In this document: positions 1-12,223 of the stretch, one piece after another
Layout of the letters: each line of letters starts with the position of its first letter
Numbering within the stretch: position 1 is the stretch's first letter
Source of the DNA: Arbacia lixula
Taxonomy: Eukaryota; Echinodermata; Echinoidea; Arbacioida; Arbaciidae
Direction: 5' to 3'
NCBI GenBank assembly: GCA_963669155.1
Contig: OZ022589.1
Location: 7,585,272 to 7,649,271, forward strand
DNA length: 64,000 nucleotides
The notes under the pieces: model-generated
Told to the model about the DNA's origin: nothing
The model's database searches: none
Seen by the model: only the letters and a program-made list of their open reading frames with translations
Position numbers and translations under genes: made by a program

Positions 1-3000
1 TTTGTAAAAAGAGCGCAGATTAAATGACCTCACTACAGTACGGAAACCACACATCATGACAAATGTAAACACTGGAAAAAAAGTGTGGTAACTTGAGATA
101 TACGGAGGTTTATACACGTCATGTATCCCCTGCGTACACATATCCAAATTAGGAGAAAATCTACGCCAAATTAGTTAGAAAAACAACGCAGAATAGCTTG
201 CTATATTCAGCTCTCCCTCTGACCTCATAAACCAACTTGAAGTTGCTTTGATGGCCAATTGCTTACAACCAATCGCGTTGATCACACCCACACAACAGCG
301 GTTTGCTTTGTGGTTTGCGTCAACACGCTATGCAACGTGTCGTGTCGTAGCGTGTCATAGGAGGTGATGATTCTATCCAAACACCTGCCCATTTAACCCT
401 AAAAATAACAAAACGGGGGTGATTTAAACCCCAACAATTACTGCGATCATTTTGCATAGGGCATCGATATTACCCCTTTTATCATGATGCAACCATCATC
501 GATAAAATCTCTTTTATCCTTGAGCTTCGCCCGCCTCTTTTGACACAAAGTACTTTGGGAAATGATGACTCCATGCCACCTGAAGATCATGCATCCTATC
601 AAAAATGCTAGATTCGGGGAAAATACAAAAAAAAACAAGCAATTAATTAGAAGTAACAGTCTGGCATTCAGAACGATTAATGATCAAAATGCTAAAAAAA
701 AAAAAAAGGGAAAAAAAAAATTCAGTGCAGATAGCAGGGAAGTACTGATAAAAACTTGATTTTCCCCCCGTACCTAATAGGCACAGAATGTTTGTTTCAT
801 GCAGTCCAGTTTAACAGGTAGCCCTGGCAAACAAATGTTTTTTCTCCTCAACTTGTGCTCTTCTGGTAAAAAAAACAACAACCACAGTGGCATACACAGA
901 AGTTGAACTTATCCTTTTCACTGTGGCAAGTGGATAAGTGCTGAGAACCGCTGCGGCTGGTTCCAAGTGAAGGCAGAATTTTAGTTTATAGCGCCCTCTA
1001 CTGAGCCAGCGAGACATCCGTCGTGGCTCCTGCCAATTTCCTAACTGGGCCGTTGCACTGCGCGAGGAGCAGACAACAGCAGCAAGGTGCGAGAATGAGG
1101 TCATAATAAGGAGGCTGGCTAATAACCCCCTCCTCCATTCAGGAGACGCAGACGGTACGCGGTGACGCCGCTCCGTCTTTTTACGCCCCCCGTGAGGAAA
1201 GAACTCGTCTTGAGTCGCGGCTCTTCAGGAAGACAAGCCTCGAAAGAAGGGGGGGGGGATGAATGGGGGAGCGGGTTCCAGGAAGGAGGGGGGGGGGAGG
1301 GGAGGAAATAGACGTGTGAAGAGGTTTATTAGCTGAAAAGCTGAAGAGGAAGGGCTTGGTTCAGGCGGGGGGATTTTTATCACAGTCCAGCAGATGCTCA
1401 GGGATTTAAGAGAAAAATGTGCGAGTGAGACAGCGAAATCCGGGGGCTTTAACTTAGGAGGCAGCGGGAGATGTGACGGGCATACGCAGAGAGAGAGAGA
1501 AAAAAAAACACAGAAGAACTCTCCTGCTCCTGTGAATATCACAACAAGGCATTCGCTTCTTCATTATCACTTTGCGAGCTTTCAGAATAATCCTGATTCA
1601 AACAGCCCCTGACATATTTACAGACATCTTGCTCTCTATGTCCGCTAAAAACATGCTCTGTGGCCTTGGAATAGCTCACACTACTAATCACCTTTTGATG
1701 TGAATAGGAGCTTTGTTGTCCACGCACTTTAACAGTGCAGACATAATTTTACAGTGTCACTTAGTCTTCTCAGCAATTTTTAAAACAAATTTGTGCAACA
1801 AAAAATGTGTAACTTGTGTGTAGACATGGCAAAACATTGATATCTTAGTGTAAAAGTGTGTCTAATCTTTCCTTTCCATCAAACTAACAAAAAGATCTCT
1901 CCAATTTAAATTCAAACAAAACTTTCAAATGTTTTAATAGCAAAGAAGACAGCAAAAGGGGAAAAAAAGAAGACACTTTTAATAGAACACAACTTCAATA
2001 TGTGTCCGCTTCAGTTCTGTAAAAATGTACTTCTTTCTTTGCTCCTGTATGGTTAAATTCTCTATATAACTAAACAAATAAAATGTGCTCTCGCACAAAC
2101 ATTACATTTTGAAATCGTCGCCGGTAGCAACATGGACTCATCAAAAGTCTGATTTCCCACAAACTTGCATCGTAAAAATGTGTCATCCATTTTCATTGAT
2201 GTTGACAGGGCGGTTAGGTCAGCTCTGGGGCTACTGGGGTTGCCTCCGGAGTTCTCAGAGACGTTTCTCCGAAAATGTTCCCCACATTTGACACTATGTT
2301 CCTTTCACTTCCTCTCCCAGAACGGGGAAAAAGGGCAAGCGATTCTCTGAAAAAAAAAGCAAAAAGGATGACTCTCCCAGAGAGTCCGCAAGGCCAAACC
2401 CGTGCAGCCACCTCCCTCATTGAGGTGGCTTAGTCCTTATCCCTATAATTTGAAACATTTTGACACCATTGCTGACACAGTCACAAGCAAGCTTCTCTTG
2501 TATGGCCTGTAAATATTCAGGCACGCACCTCACCCTCAGTGATAGGTGCTCCCCGCCCCCCTCTGCCTCCTCTTTACCCCCCCCCCTCCTAAAAACAATA
2601 CAAGAAGAAAACCTCTTAAGGAAATACTCCAACCAGGTTGGTGAAGAAGGCTTAGGAGAAGGAGAGCATCAAATTGAGAACACATATCCTCTGTAGCACA
2701 CATGTGACCCAAGCCTGCTTGGGCAGTCGAGTGTTAAATCCGTCTGAATTTGATGGGGGAGAGGGTCACATCTGCAAAACAGATGAGCGCAAGAAAGAAG
2801 CAGCACAGGGACATCTTTCTTGTAGCCTGACCCCAAAACCCACTTCTTCAGCCGTCGTGGGTAGACTGCAGACTTTTTTCAATGATTTCCAATCATTTCA
2901 TGATTTGATTGCTTTGCTCCAGCCCTAAACATTGCCCCTCCCTGCAAAATATCCACAACTTCCCTCCCCCCCCCCCCCACCCCTCTTTCAAGGTCTCCAC

Positions 3001-3549
3001 CACTGACTTCTTGCCCACAGCATTTGGAAAAGTCACAATAAACTCATATTTAACACCAAATATGCTAGATAACTATCTACAAGCATATTTGACAGGAAGA
3101 TTATTGGATAACGATCAGAAAAAAACACCAGACACTATAAACACCATGGTATCAGGGTTCTGTCATGCACTGACATCTACTTCATGTTTCTGTAAAAAAA
3201 AAAAAAAAAATGGGTGAATATGAGTACTTAGCTTGGTTTCTATGCTGTTGGACAATTTTCTGATCCAAACTGAACTAGAGAAATTCATTTTTTTCTTCCC
3301 CGCCCCCTCACTTTTGAATAATTGAGACTGAGGTGAGAACAGGAGCCAAGAAGCACTAATATGACATCATTTATTATCTATGATTGATAATACTAAAGGG
3401 GGATTAGGAAAGGTTACACCATACCAGGAATTCATATCACTATGATAATGACAATGACAATTTAGTCTCACGCCTGATGAACGTAAGGTACTGACTGGAT
3501 AAATATAAGAGAGTGAGAAAAGAAGAGTGGATATCAAAGAGAAATAGAG
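1..3549. other. SMARCD intron sequence, left edge
   Basis: Presumed intronic sequence of SMARCD between the exon at 4165-4317 and an unseen exon to the left. I see no coding similarity in either strand. A GC- and CpG-richer block sits at about 960-1300, followed by short poly-G runs near 1250 and 1290. Poly-C runs occur near 2577-2586 and 2967-2979, and poly-A runs near 697 and 3194. Nothing else is identifiable. Confidence 0.6.
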
Positions 3550-3551
3550 GC

Positions 3552-3559
<8 letters not shown>

Positions 3560-3626
<67 letters not shown>

Positions 3627-4095
3627 GAGACAGAGAGTGAGAAAGAGAGAGAAAGAGAGAGATAGAGAAAGAGAGAAAGAGGGAAAGAGAGAGAGGGAGA
3701 GGGTGAGAGAAGAGGCTAACAAGAGAGGGTGATAGGGAGAGAGGGTGAAAGGGAGAGAGGGAGAGGGAGAGGGAGAGGGAGAGGGAGAGAGAGAGGGAGA
3801 GGGAGAGGGAGAGAGAGAGGGAGAGGGAGAGAGAGAGGGAGAGAAAAGGCAAATGAGAGACCGAGAGAGTGAGAGAAAGAAGACAAAATTGAGTATACGG
3901 GAGAGATTCAGATAGAGAGTGAGCAGACAAAAGAGAAAAAGACACAGAATAGGTAAAACATGTAGAGAGAGAGCAGGAGAGAGAGAGAAAAACAAAGTGA
4001 GGGAAAGAGAGGGGTAGAGAGAGAGAGAGAGAGAGCAGGAGAGATAAAGAAACAAAGTGAGGGAAAAAGAGGGGTACAGAGAGAGAAAGAGCCAG
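3560..4095. repeat. Long GA-rich microsatellite
   Basis: A short TA run is followed by more than 500 bp of imperfect (GA)n with GGGAGA and GACAGA variants. In the SMARCD transcript (minus strand) it is a CU-rich tract just downstream of the donor at 4165. It produces long serine/leucine-rich open frames in the minus strand, which are low-complexity artefacts. Confidence 0.95.
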
Positions 4096-4164
4096 AAAGC
4101 CAAGAAAAAAAAAACAGTAGACAGACAACTAGGAAAAAAACTACTAGAAAAAACAAAAAATTAC

Positions 4165-4317
4165 CACTTCCACGTCGATGTCGTAGCAGGCGGTCTTCTT
4201 CTGGTCGCTGCTGTCGACGTTGATGGTGTGGTGGATGACGATGGGGTCCGGGGCGTGGAGGAGAGGGTGGAGATGCTGAGGGATCTCAGAGAACTTCATC
4301 CTTTCACACTCAAAGAT
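4165..4317 (-). CDS. SMARCD1: SMARCD (BAF60) exon ending the SWIB domain, last seen in window
   Basis: This 51-codon exon starts [20 protein letters not shown] and ends [14 protein letters not shown]. It completes the SWIB domain and begins the region that follows it. Family proteins read [16 protein letters not shown] at the start and [19 protein letters not shown] at the end, so the next exon should begin with DDTLK or similar. The acceptor is GATCAG and the donor is GTAATT after a GTG codon, both ends phase 0. No exon for the C-terminal segment was found between here and position 1, so it should lie beyond the left edge. A GA-rich array (CT-rich in the transcript) starts about 70 bp past the donor. 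Confidence 0.96.
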
Positions 4318-5241
4318 CTGATCGGCCAGGCAGAGCAAGACGGGGGGATGAACCAGACATGAAGAAGAAATAAATATCATTTTTTTTAATGTGGTACTGT
4401 AATTCAAACCAACGCCATAGAACAGCTCTTTGTGGGGCTGATAAAGGGATAAGGAATGTGTTAGATCAATAAGAGCACCCTGGACATAAACAATACAAAT
4501 GTTCACGTTTTCAGTCATTAGGGGTAAAAAGCACAATGTTAACAGTAATGTCAGCACACCTCAGTAAATGTTCACATTTTCAGTCATTAGGGGTAAAAAG
4601 CACATGTTAACAGTATATGTCAGACACACCTCAGCAAAGGCTTTGCATGACTATTGATCATGCAGATATCATAACTACAAACTTAAAAATATACCAAGAG
4701 ATGTATATTATGCAGGTTTCTGGTAATAGTGAGAGTTTCACTGGTCTGACATTGTCTAGCGGTCTAGTTCGGGCACTCCCAATGGAAATTCCTGTTACGA
4801 TCTCTGCTCTTTGCCTACATAGTGTAGAACAAGTTGTCTTCAGAACATGCTTATATACTCTATACCATCCCTAAAAATTGCCCAAGATTTGCCCAACATA
4901 GCAACTGATATATGCAAACTGCAAGCTTGTCTTCATTATCAGAAGAATGTGCTTTGTGCATGGCAGTTGGACAAATGCACTATTCCTCAACTGGCAGAAC
5001 AATAACTGCTTGAAAATATTCCAAGCTTCCCTATTCACAGAGGTTTGCCTGGCAAAGCAACGCGTCTGATCAATCTAGAAAATAAAGAAATGGACTTTTG
5101 AGCAACCAAGGTCTATGTAACAAAGGTTAATTAGCGACTGTATCGCTATTCTTTGTGCTGCAATACTGCCAGAGGTCTGTCTGTCATATCATCAGCTGTT
5201 GTAGTCCATGCCACTCCATTCTGGTATTCTTGCTTACCTAT
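4318..5241. other. SMARCD intron, first part
   Basis: Intronic sequence between the exons at 4165-4317 and 7608-7769. Apart from the 69-bp direct repeat at 4497-4634 I see nothing identifiable here. Confidence 0.6.
4497..4634. repeat. Two-copy tandem repeat, 69-bp unit
   Basis: Two adjacent copies share AAATGTTCAC, then TTTTCAGTCATTAGGGGTAA and a CACACCTCAG end, with a few single-base and small length differences. This is a local tandem duplication inside the intron. Confidence 0.9.
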
Positions 5242-5677
5242 GGCCGTGTTTATCATCTTTTCAGAATTTGAAACAAGTTTCCAAAGGCCTTTATGAACGC
5301 ATTTCAAAACGCATTTCCAAATGCGTTAAAAAAAACGGTGCGTTTATCAACTCTATTGCCCAAGTCGAAAACTGGCCTTGTCACTGCACAGCTCTACTGC
5401 GCCGTTACACGTGCATTGCAGTACTAGTGTGCGATCAATGTGTTTACTTGGCGTACACATGGTTTAAAGTCGTTTCAAAACAGCTTTGCGTTTATCTCGC
5501 TTCTCTAAACGCGTTTCTGGCTTAAACGCATTTAGGATCGCACAAATTTGCATGTTTCAAAACAGCTTTCAAAACCCCATAATCAAAACACCTTTGCGTT
5601 TATCAACTCCTTGAAACGCGTTTAAATTTTTTTGGAAACCTTAATTGTACCAAAAAAAGAGTTGATACACACGCCCT
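5242..5677. mobile_element. TIR element rich in AACGCGTT-type motifs, copy 1
   Basis: A non-autonomous element of about 436 bp whose ends are inverted: GGCCGTGTTTATCATCTTTT at the left and AAAAGAGTTGATACACACGCCC at the right read as inverse copies (consensus GGGCGTGTTTATCAACTCTT). A second copy of the same length lies at 53580-54015. The interior repeats AAACGCATTT, AAACGCGTTT and CAAAACAGCTTT motifs. No transposase remains. Superfamily not assigned. Confidence 0.85.
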
Positions 5678-7000
5678 AAGACACCTTGATATGGCACACA
5701 TAACACATAGAAGAATAAAATAATGACTACTTTGTGATGAAGGCATATAAAAAGACTAGTTTGAGCAGTGTGAGTTAAACATTGCTCTTGTGTCTGAACA
5801 TTCAAACTAGCATTTTGAGTCATATGATCATGTAGAATGCAAACTCTACAGCAGCTGAAAGAGTGTGAACGCGGGGTGATGAGATACAGCTTATCTTTCA
5901 AATCTGTAGATTCATTTGGCAGTTTCGGGGGACGATCCTAATCTGTTGTGACAGCGACAAGATAATGTGTGAGGATTTCTAACCAAGGATCTGGTAGGAG
6001 CAAGTCATTAGAAGGATGAAGAGATGACCAAATGTAACTAAGGGCGCAAGCTTTTCTTTGCGCACGTTGAAACAAACAAAGCGGGGCTCGTTCCAACCTC
6101 TGATGTATGAGATGCGACTTCTTATGCATCCCTGCGGCTCCATCATGTAAACACGCATCGAGCCCACCAGATTGGCAGTGACTTTTACGACTTTGCGTAG
6201 TCGGGCGGCGCGGGCCGTCGCACATCCTTGGCCCCGTCCCCCTCCCCCAATCCTGCCATCTTCGCACCCCCACGGACAAGAGAGGGCAGTGTGACTCATG
6301 ACAGTTGTATAAATCCAGATCATCTCTGACAAACAACATCCGTCGCGAATCTATTTGAAGTAGCGATTGGGGATTTGAATCACGACATGCCACGGTTTGG
6401 CATCGAGATTTTTTCTCACTTGGTTCCACATCACATTTCTACATCTTTTCCCAATGTAACTGAAGATATAAAAAAGATTCCAGTCCGCACTTTAGCAGGC
6501 TCTTATGACGTATGAACAAATGTCACGTTCCTGGTGTCATGATGATCACTCACTATCATATCGATGATTACTAATCACTACTGAATGGAAGGATATGAAA
6601 TGTGGCACCACAGGCAGGCATTGTCAGCCTCAAAAAAAGGTTTCTAGGTCAACTACATCATTTCCTCTGTTTCTTTTTAGAGAAGCTGTAAACAGTTAAA
6701 GTTTAAACGGGGTATGTGCCAAATATCTATTACATTTTGGTTAAAATAAGTATGCAGTTGAATTTAAAATCTTTCTTAATTCAACTGCCAAACATTGCTT
6801 TCAGTAATCTGCTGTTTCCTCACTAAATTGAATTGACCTAAACACACACTCTGTTGCAAAATGCAGTAATTTCACTCAAACCATCAGTATCCAGGCTAAT
6901 TTTCTCAACAAAATACTGCAAAATGCATTGTGGTTGAGAGCTCTGATTATTTTACATTACAATTCCACTCCACCCCACCCCTCTTCAGCATGTCTCCTAC
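5678..7000. other. SMARCD intron, no gene seen
   Basis: Intronic sequence with one GC-rich patch at about 6160-6260. The open frames here are short, lack splice-site context and match no family I know. Confidence 0.5.
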
Positions 7001-7290
7001 TACTCCCTCTTCCTCCTGTCGATTGTTAATGTTCAAGGCCATCCTGTAGGTGATGGGACTTGATGGACTGTTTCCTTGTCCCCTCTACCATGTCCTCATA
7101 CATGCTGCACTAACCCCATACCATCCCATTCCACCCCTGCCTATCCTTACCCCTTGCTCCTACCTGTTGGAAGTAGGTAGGATTGTTGATGTTCAAGGCC
7201 ATCCTGTAGGTGGTCGGACTTGATGTACGGTTTCCTTGTACCCTCTACCATGTCCTCATATTTCCTGCACTACCCCCATACCATCCCCAC
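7001..7290 (-). pseudogene. Two decayed tandem copies of the SWIB exon donor end
   Basis: Two units about 160 bp apart resemble the donor-side half of the exon at 7608-7769 plus flanking intron. The better copy (about 7157-7240) keeps the donor context (CAACAG followed by GTAGGAGC) and the bases for YIKS and LQDG. It has lost about ten bases inside, so the frame is shifted. The other copy (about 7017-7085) has also lost the donor. Both continue into shared sequence (CCCTCTACCATGTCCTCATA in the + strand). They are non-coding relics of local tandem duplication. Confidence 0.85.
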
Positions 7291-7600
7291 CCCACCCCAC
7301 TGTACCCGTACCCCCAGCCCCACCCCCTGCCCCAGCCCCACCCTAACACATTGTACCCCTACCCCCAGCCCCACCCCCTACCCCAGCCCCACCTCACCCC
7401 ATTGTATCCCACCCCCTACCCCAGCCCCAGCCCCTACCCCAGCCCCACCCCCACCCCCACCTCACCCCATTGTACTCCTACCCCTAGCCCCAGCCCCACC
7501 CCCAGCCCCACCTCACCCCATTGTACTCCTACCCCTAGCCCCAGCCCCACCCCACCCCATTGTACCCTTAGCCCCCTACCCCCAAGCCCCTACCCCCTTG
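7280..7600. repeat. C-rich tandem tract next to a splice donor
   Basis: Imperfect repeats of CCCCTACCCCAGCCCCA-like units interspersed with CTCACCCCATTGTA blocks. In the minus-strand transcript the tract is G-rich with many runs of three to five G, and it starts within about 10 bp of the donor of the SWIB exon (7608). It has the base pattern expected of G-quadruplex-forming sequence on the minus strand. Confidence 0.93.
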
Positions 7601-7607
7601 CTCCTAC

Positions 7608-7769
7608 CTGTTGGAAGTAGGCATCATTGTTGATGTACTCCCGCTCATGGCCATCCTGCAGGTGGTGGGACTTGATGTACTGCCACAGAGCGTTGATGAT
7701 GACTGGCCGGGTCTGGGTATGTACCCCTAGCAGCCGGGCCAGGCGGGGGTCCAGCTTGTACTGGGGTGG
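7608..7769 (-). CDS. SMARCD1: SMARCD (BAF60) exon carrying most of the SWIB domain
   Basis: This 54-codon exon starts [20 protein letters not shown] and continues [20 protein letters not shown] to end in YFQQ. It holds most of the SWIB/MDM2-like fold, a small protein-interaction domain used by SMARCD to contact other proteins. The length equals that of the corresponding vertebrate segment as I recall it. The acceptor is CCCCTAG, the donor is CAG followed by GTAGGA, and both ends are phase 0. The stretch EYINNDAYF is less conserved than the rest (vertebrates have a FVICDKYL-like sequence). A C-rich tract starts right after the donor, and two broken copies of the donor-side half of this exon lie 350-600 bp further on (7001-7290). 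Confidence 0.97.
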
Positions 7770-7920
7770 CTAGGGGAGCGTGGAGAGGAGGAGGAAACAG
7801 ATGGGAGAGAAATGGTGAGTTAGATGCCTTTCAGTAACGAAGTTCAGTAGCTACCACCGCCAGACACCATTTTGAACAAAGCAGGCAGTAGTCAAACTTT
7901 GTATATGGAGCAATAGCTGA

Positions 7921-8083
7921 TAGAGAGAGAGAGAGAGATGGGAGGGGATATGAAGAGACTGACAATCAGAGATTGAGTGACAGAGCGGGGGAGAGAGAGA
8001 ATGAGAGAATGAGAGAGAGAGAAAAAGAGAGAGAGAGAGGGGGGGGGGGGTGAGAGATAAAGACAGAGAGAATGAGAGAGAGG

Positions 8084-8150
<67 letters not shown>

Positions 8151-8165
8151 GGGGAGAGATATAGC
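7921..8165. repeat. GA-rich microsatellite
   Basis: Imperfect (GA)n with an internal poly-G run near 8040-8050. It is pyrimidine-rich in the SMARCD transcript and lies about 150 bp upstream of the acceptor of the SWIB exon. Confidence 0.95.
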
Positions 8166-8785
8166 TAAGGATAGATAATTCGAGACAGAGAGTTAGAGGT
8201 AGATTGGGATGGGAATGGAAAGATAGGTGAAGGCAATGGTGAGGGAAAAAAAAGGGAGACAGCAAGAGAAAAAGATACACATATAAACAGAGGATGAGAA
8301 CCGAGAGGAAGATGAAAGAGAGAAGAGGAGAACACAACATATATGAAAGCTTAAGCTTGGAGACAATGTGATGCAGATTCTGTAATAAAGCACATTTGAA
8401 TTACGCTGACAAGCTACACCTCCCTTTGGGCAATGATTTTACGACCGCCATGAGAGACCTCTTTGTAGAAGTGTCATCGTCGCTGTCTCTTTCTCAAAAT
8501 CTGTACATCAGTTTCTCGTTACCTATCAGCGTCGTCACGACTGATCTATCAAGCAATTCCATTACCGGTAACCGTTTAGAATGACGCAACCATTGATGGA
8601 AGTGAGACATGTAGAAAAAAATGTTATCTTCAAAAGAAAACATTTAACATAAGAGAAAGGATTCTGTGGCATGTGACATGTACACAGATTGACATTAAAT
8701 ATTATTGAATAGCACATGCATTTCCCGGGATTTAATGAAGGACTTAAGTTTCAAAGAAACGATTAAAGAATAAGCAGTAATATCG

Positions 8786-8819
8786 AGAGGAAGGGTGAGA
8801 GGGAGAGAGGAGAGAGGAG

Positions 8820-8866
<47 letters not shown>

Positions 8867-8898
8867 CGAGAGAGAGAGTGAGAGTGAGAGTGAGAGAG

Positions 8899-8952
<54 letters not shown>
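8786..8952. repeat. GA-rich microsatellite
   Basis: A near-continuous (GA)n array with GGAGA and GTGAGA variants. Confidence 0.95.
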
Positions 8953-8953
<1 letters not shown>

Positions 8954-10354
8954 TTTGTTTTTACACAATTCCTCTCAGAGTTTCAAAAAAGGATTATGCA
9001 GACAGATTATTTGAGCTTCATGCATATCACAACAAACGCTCTCCTCTAATTTCAGAACAATTCTCTAATTTCTGTCTGAATGAAGATAATACTGTCCTTG
9101 CCATGGGGAATAAAATATCTTGAGAAGACTTAATAATTATCACTTATCACTGCAGATTTATCCTATGATTATTTCATAAATTACAGACAAAAGCCCACAC
9201 AAATGACAGAGATCAACGAATTTGGTCTTCTTTGTAAATAATAAACGAAGGAGAGGATTTTTAAATGAGTAATCGGATAGCTTCAATTGCTTTATTTATG
9301 CAACATGTCGCTTTTCTTGACGGAAGCTCCGAAAATAAATGGGAGATTTCTCATAAACATGCTAAGTTCCCCATGGAGCTGGGTTACTTGCGGTTAACCA
9401 GAGAAGTGAAACGCGACTCATAACTGAAATCATTAGCAAAATCCCACAATTATCGCATCTCTCCCACGCCATCGTAGCGCTGGCTTTACAGGCGCAACCG
9501 ACAGCGCCCGGGGATCTGTCTTGAATGAACATCACCCTGGCTTAAGCCACCCAGGGATTTGGGCTTGAATATCAAGTGAGCATGGCTTCTCTCCTGCGCT
9601 TGGGGCGCCGCAAGAACCAGATCGTTTGTCGGTCGCGAAGGCAAGAGCCGGCTTCTCGATGGCGGAGGGGAATGAACTTGCTCATGTAAACAGCTATTAC
9701 TCTGCGTGTACCAAATACTCCACGGCGGCTGCGCTGGTACCCGTAAATAGTCTCTGCCTCGGGCCCCGTATACACAGAAGAGGAATTCCTATACACAGGT
9801 GACTGCGATCGAGTGAGCGTAAAGACAAAAATGATAAAGTCATTCCATGATCGGTGGACAGGAGATAAGCGTAAATCACATGGGGACAGAATTCTCTATA
9901 TGTTGGAAGAAACGATGATAAACGCCTCAAGGGGATGACAGCTTTGTCCACAATCTCCCCAATTTCCCCTCTAATGACTACCCACCACTGGGTCTGATTG
10001 GCTAAGCTTTTTTATACCCAGTATAAATATATACACATAAATGTTGCATGTCGTCGTAAGAATGTTCACAATAGTGCCAGTTCAGACATTCATGTTGACA
10101 GAATGTGCGATCTGTTCACACGCCATTGATTAGTGCACTGTGATCTTGTTTCCAAATCAACAATTCTGGAAAACAAATGCTTTCCCCGTATTTTCCACGT
10201 AATCCTATTCAGATTTCTGTAACAGTTACCTTATTAGAACCACATGCAGACGTGACCCTAGCGTTATTTGTTTTAAAGTTCTAATTCGCTAATCCGCTTC
10301 CTATCACTCCTAAGTCCATATATTTAATTACTTCTTGTATTGATGTTCACATTA

Positions 10355-10522
10355 GTGCCATTCTCATTGGGCTAAAAAAATCGCGAAGTTAGGGTGAAAG
10401 TTGCCCAGCAACCGTACCAAAAGCCGAATGGTCCTATTGTCCCCGTCCCCTAACTTCGCGATTTTTCTATCTTCGCGATTTTTCTATCTTCGCGATTTCT
10501 TAAAGCCCAATGAGAATGACAC
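10355..10522. mobile_element. Short TIR element (MITE-like) with a triplicated CTTCGCGATTT motif
   Basis: The ends CATTCTCATTGGGC (10359-10372) and GCCCAATGAGAATG (10505-10518) are perfect inverses and are followed inward by a second inverse pair, ATCGCGAAGTTAGGG and CCTAACTTCGCGAT. The right arm holds three tandem copies of CTTCGCGATTTTTCTAT, the last one altered. The spacer is about 60 bp. This is a foldback element of about 168 bp with no coding capacity. Confidence 0.8.
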
Positions 10523-11861
10523 AATTGTATTCTTTGCCCCAAAACCGGTGTGGAGACCTCTTTGACTTTCATTCTCAACAACGTCTGAATATTGTTTCTA
10601 GGGGTGTGGCCAGCAGATGATGCAGACCACAGGTGTGTTCTCACACAAGTCTCAATAATTCTTGGGTGCATTCACACACAAGTTGCCAAACGTTATGTGC
10701 ACATTGTGTTTGCATTGGCTAGAAGATCACAGCTATTCACAAAAAATCTCACTTATCTCACCAATTCAACCATGGTCCAATCTCACTTAAAAGTGAGGTT
10801 TGGGGGTTCACACAAGAAAGATTAGTGATTTTCTGACAGAGGTCGAACCAATTGAAATCTCATTAACTTTCATGTGTATAAATAATGTTTGCGGTTTCAC
10901 TACGCCAACCCTTGCGGCGGTTTCTCCTAAAGTAGGATTAACATTCGCTATGAATTTTCAGAGAATTTGTTATGAAGGGACGTCAAAAGCTATGAAGCTA
11001 TGTTTGAGAGGCACGAGGGTCGTCTCATGCGTCCTTTCCTCCCGCTGTTCGCACTCTCGCTTTCAAGAACAGAGACGTTCCGCTGCCTCATTCTGTGGTC
11101 ACTCCAGAGCACGCAATGGCCGAGCGAATAAATCCCTCGCTTCTCTCTCCCCTCTTCCCTCCGTTCCACTTCACCTCCGCTGTGAAGGAGGACGTTTGAC
11201 AAGCGGTGGACATTCCCCTCTGCCAGGCTGCACTTCTAATCTTGGAAGATCGATTTATGATCATCAAAGATTTCCTCCGTTTTCACTTGGAACAATGATA
11301 TATCACGCTTTCTGTTAAAAAGTTCAACATTTTGCAGGAACAACACAAGCCCTCTGGCAGTACAGTCACTTTCTTTCTAAAAAAAATTTTTTTTTTCATA
11401 AATGTGTATTGTTGTTTTGATTCTTCTCTTTTATCTGATCATCACAGATGTGGTAAAATGAGTAAAAACAAGAGAAGAAGACTCAGAAATCTATTTTGTT
11501 TAACAATGACAATGATTTTTAACTAAAATGTTACATGGCACTTAAGAAAAAAGATTTCATCTCCCCACTACCCCTCCCCCCCCCCCCTCACTCTTTGTCT
11601 CATTCTCGCAATTTCTGGCCCGCTCTCCCTTTATCTCACCCAGTGTCTTTCTCAAAGAATAATTCTACGAATGGGACCATGACCAATCATAATTAACTCT
11701 ATTTGTGGCTGAGACGATTTTCCCCATTCATCCTGGTGAAACCCATAGAATCAGTTTGTCTGCTACATAAAGAGTTAAACGGCTTTCACACGCTATCACA
11801 TGCTACAATCAGGTTTTTAACAACAAGCCAGTTTGAGGAAACACTAGATATATAAGTACTA

Positions 11862-12223
11862 CCATGATTTTCTATCATATGTCACCACTGAACAAAAAGC
11901 GTAATCTGAAATGTTTGTGATGAGAAGTAACTAGCTTACATATGAAATGTCTTTGTCCAGTTTTTATTTTTAATTTGTCCTAAATATGTTGACTTTTAGG
12001 GAAAAAATGACACCTAAATATTTTTCAGCTCCTGATGAAAAAGCAATGTGATGAAGGGGCATGACATACTCATTTGTTTGATATCAAATTCATTATGATA
12101 TATTTGAAATGAAATATAAAATGAAATATGAAATATCTTATAAGATACAGTAAATTTTATGATGTTTGGTAAGTGTCAACTTTTCCTTGAATTTCCTGGG
12201 TGTATGTAAACCTCTGGCCTCTA
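11862..12223. mobile_element. Tc1/mariner-like non-autonomous element, truncated copy
   Basis: It shares its sequence with the two longer copies at 14350-14954 and 61551-62190: CACCACTGAAC, TCTGAAATGTTTGTG, AGCTCCTGATG, CAATGTGATGAAGGGGCATG and a terminal GGGTGTATGTAAAC followed by GGCCTC. The other terminus is missing. The terminal motif (inverse of GTTTACATACACCC) is typical of Tc1-like elements. Confidence 0.8.

Larger units (their letters stand above)
7770..11861. other. SMARCD 10.4 kb intron, right-hand third of its transcript
   Basis: Intronic sequence with two GA arrays (7921-8165 and 8786-8952), a TIR element at 10355-10522 and GC-richer blocks at about 9460-9780 and 11020-11200. No exon-like open frame with family similarity was found. 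Confidence 0.6.

Noticed and set aside
3367-4128. 253-residue minus-strand open frame rich in Ser and Leu
   Set aside because: It is the translation of a GA microsatellite; every frame of such an array is open.
1-4164. Search for the C-terminal SMARCD exons (DDTLK onward)
   Set aside because: No matching minus-strand sequence was found. They are presumed to lie past the left edge.
7210-7633. Proline-rich + strand open frames
   Set aside because: They arise from the C-rich tandem tract beside the SMARCD donor and run on the strand opposite to the gene.
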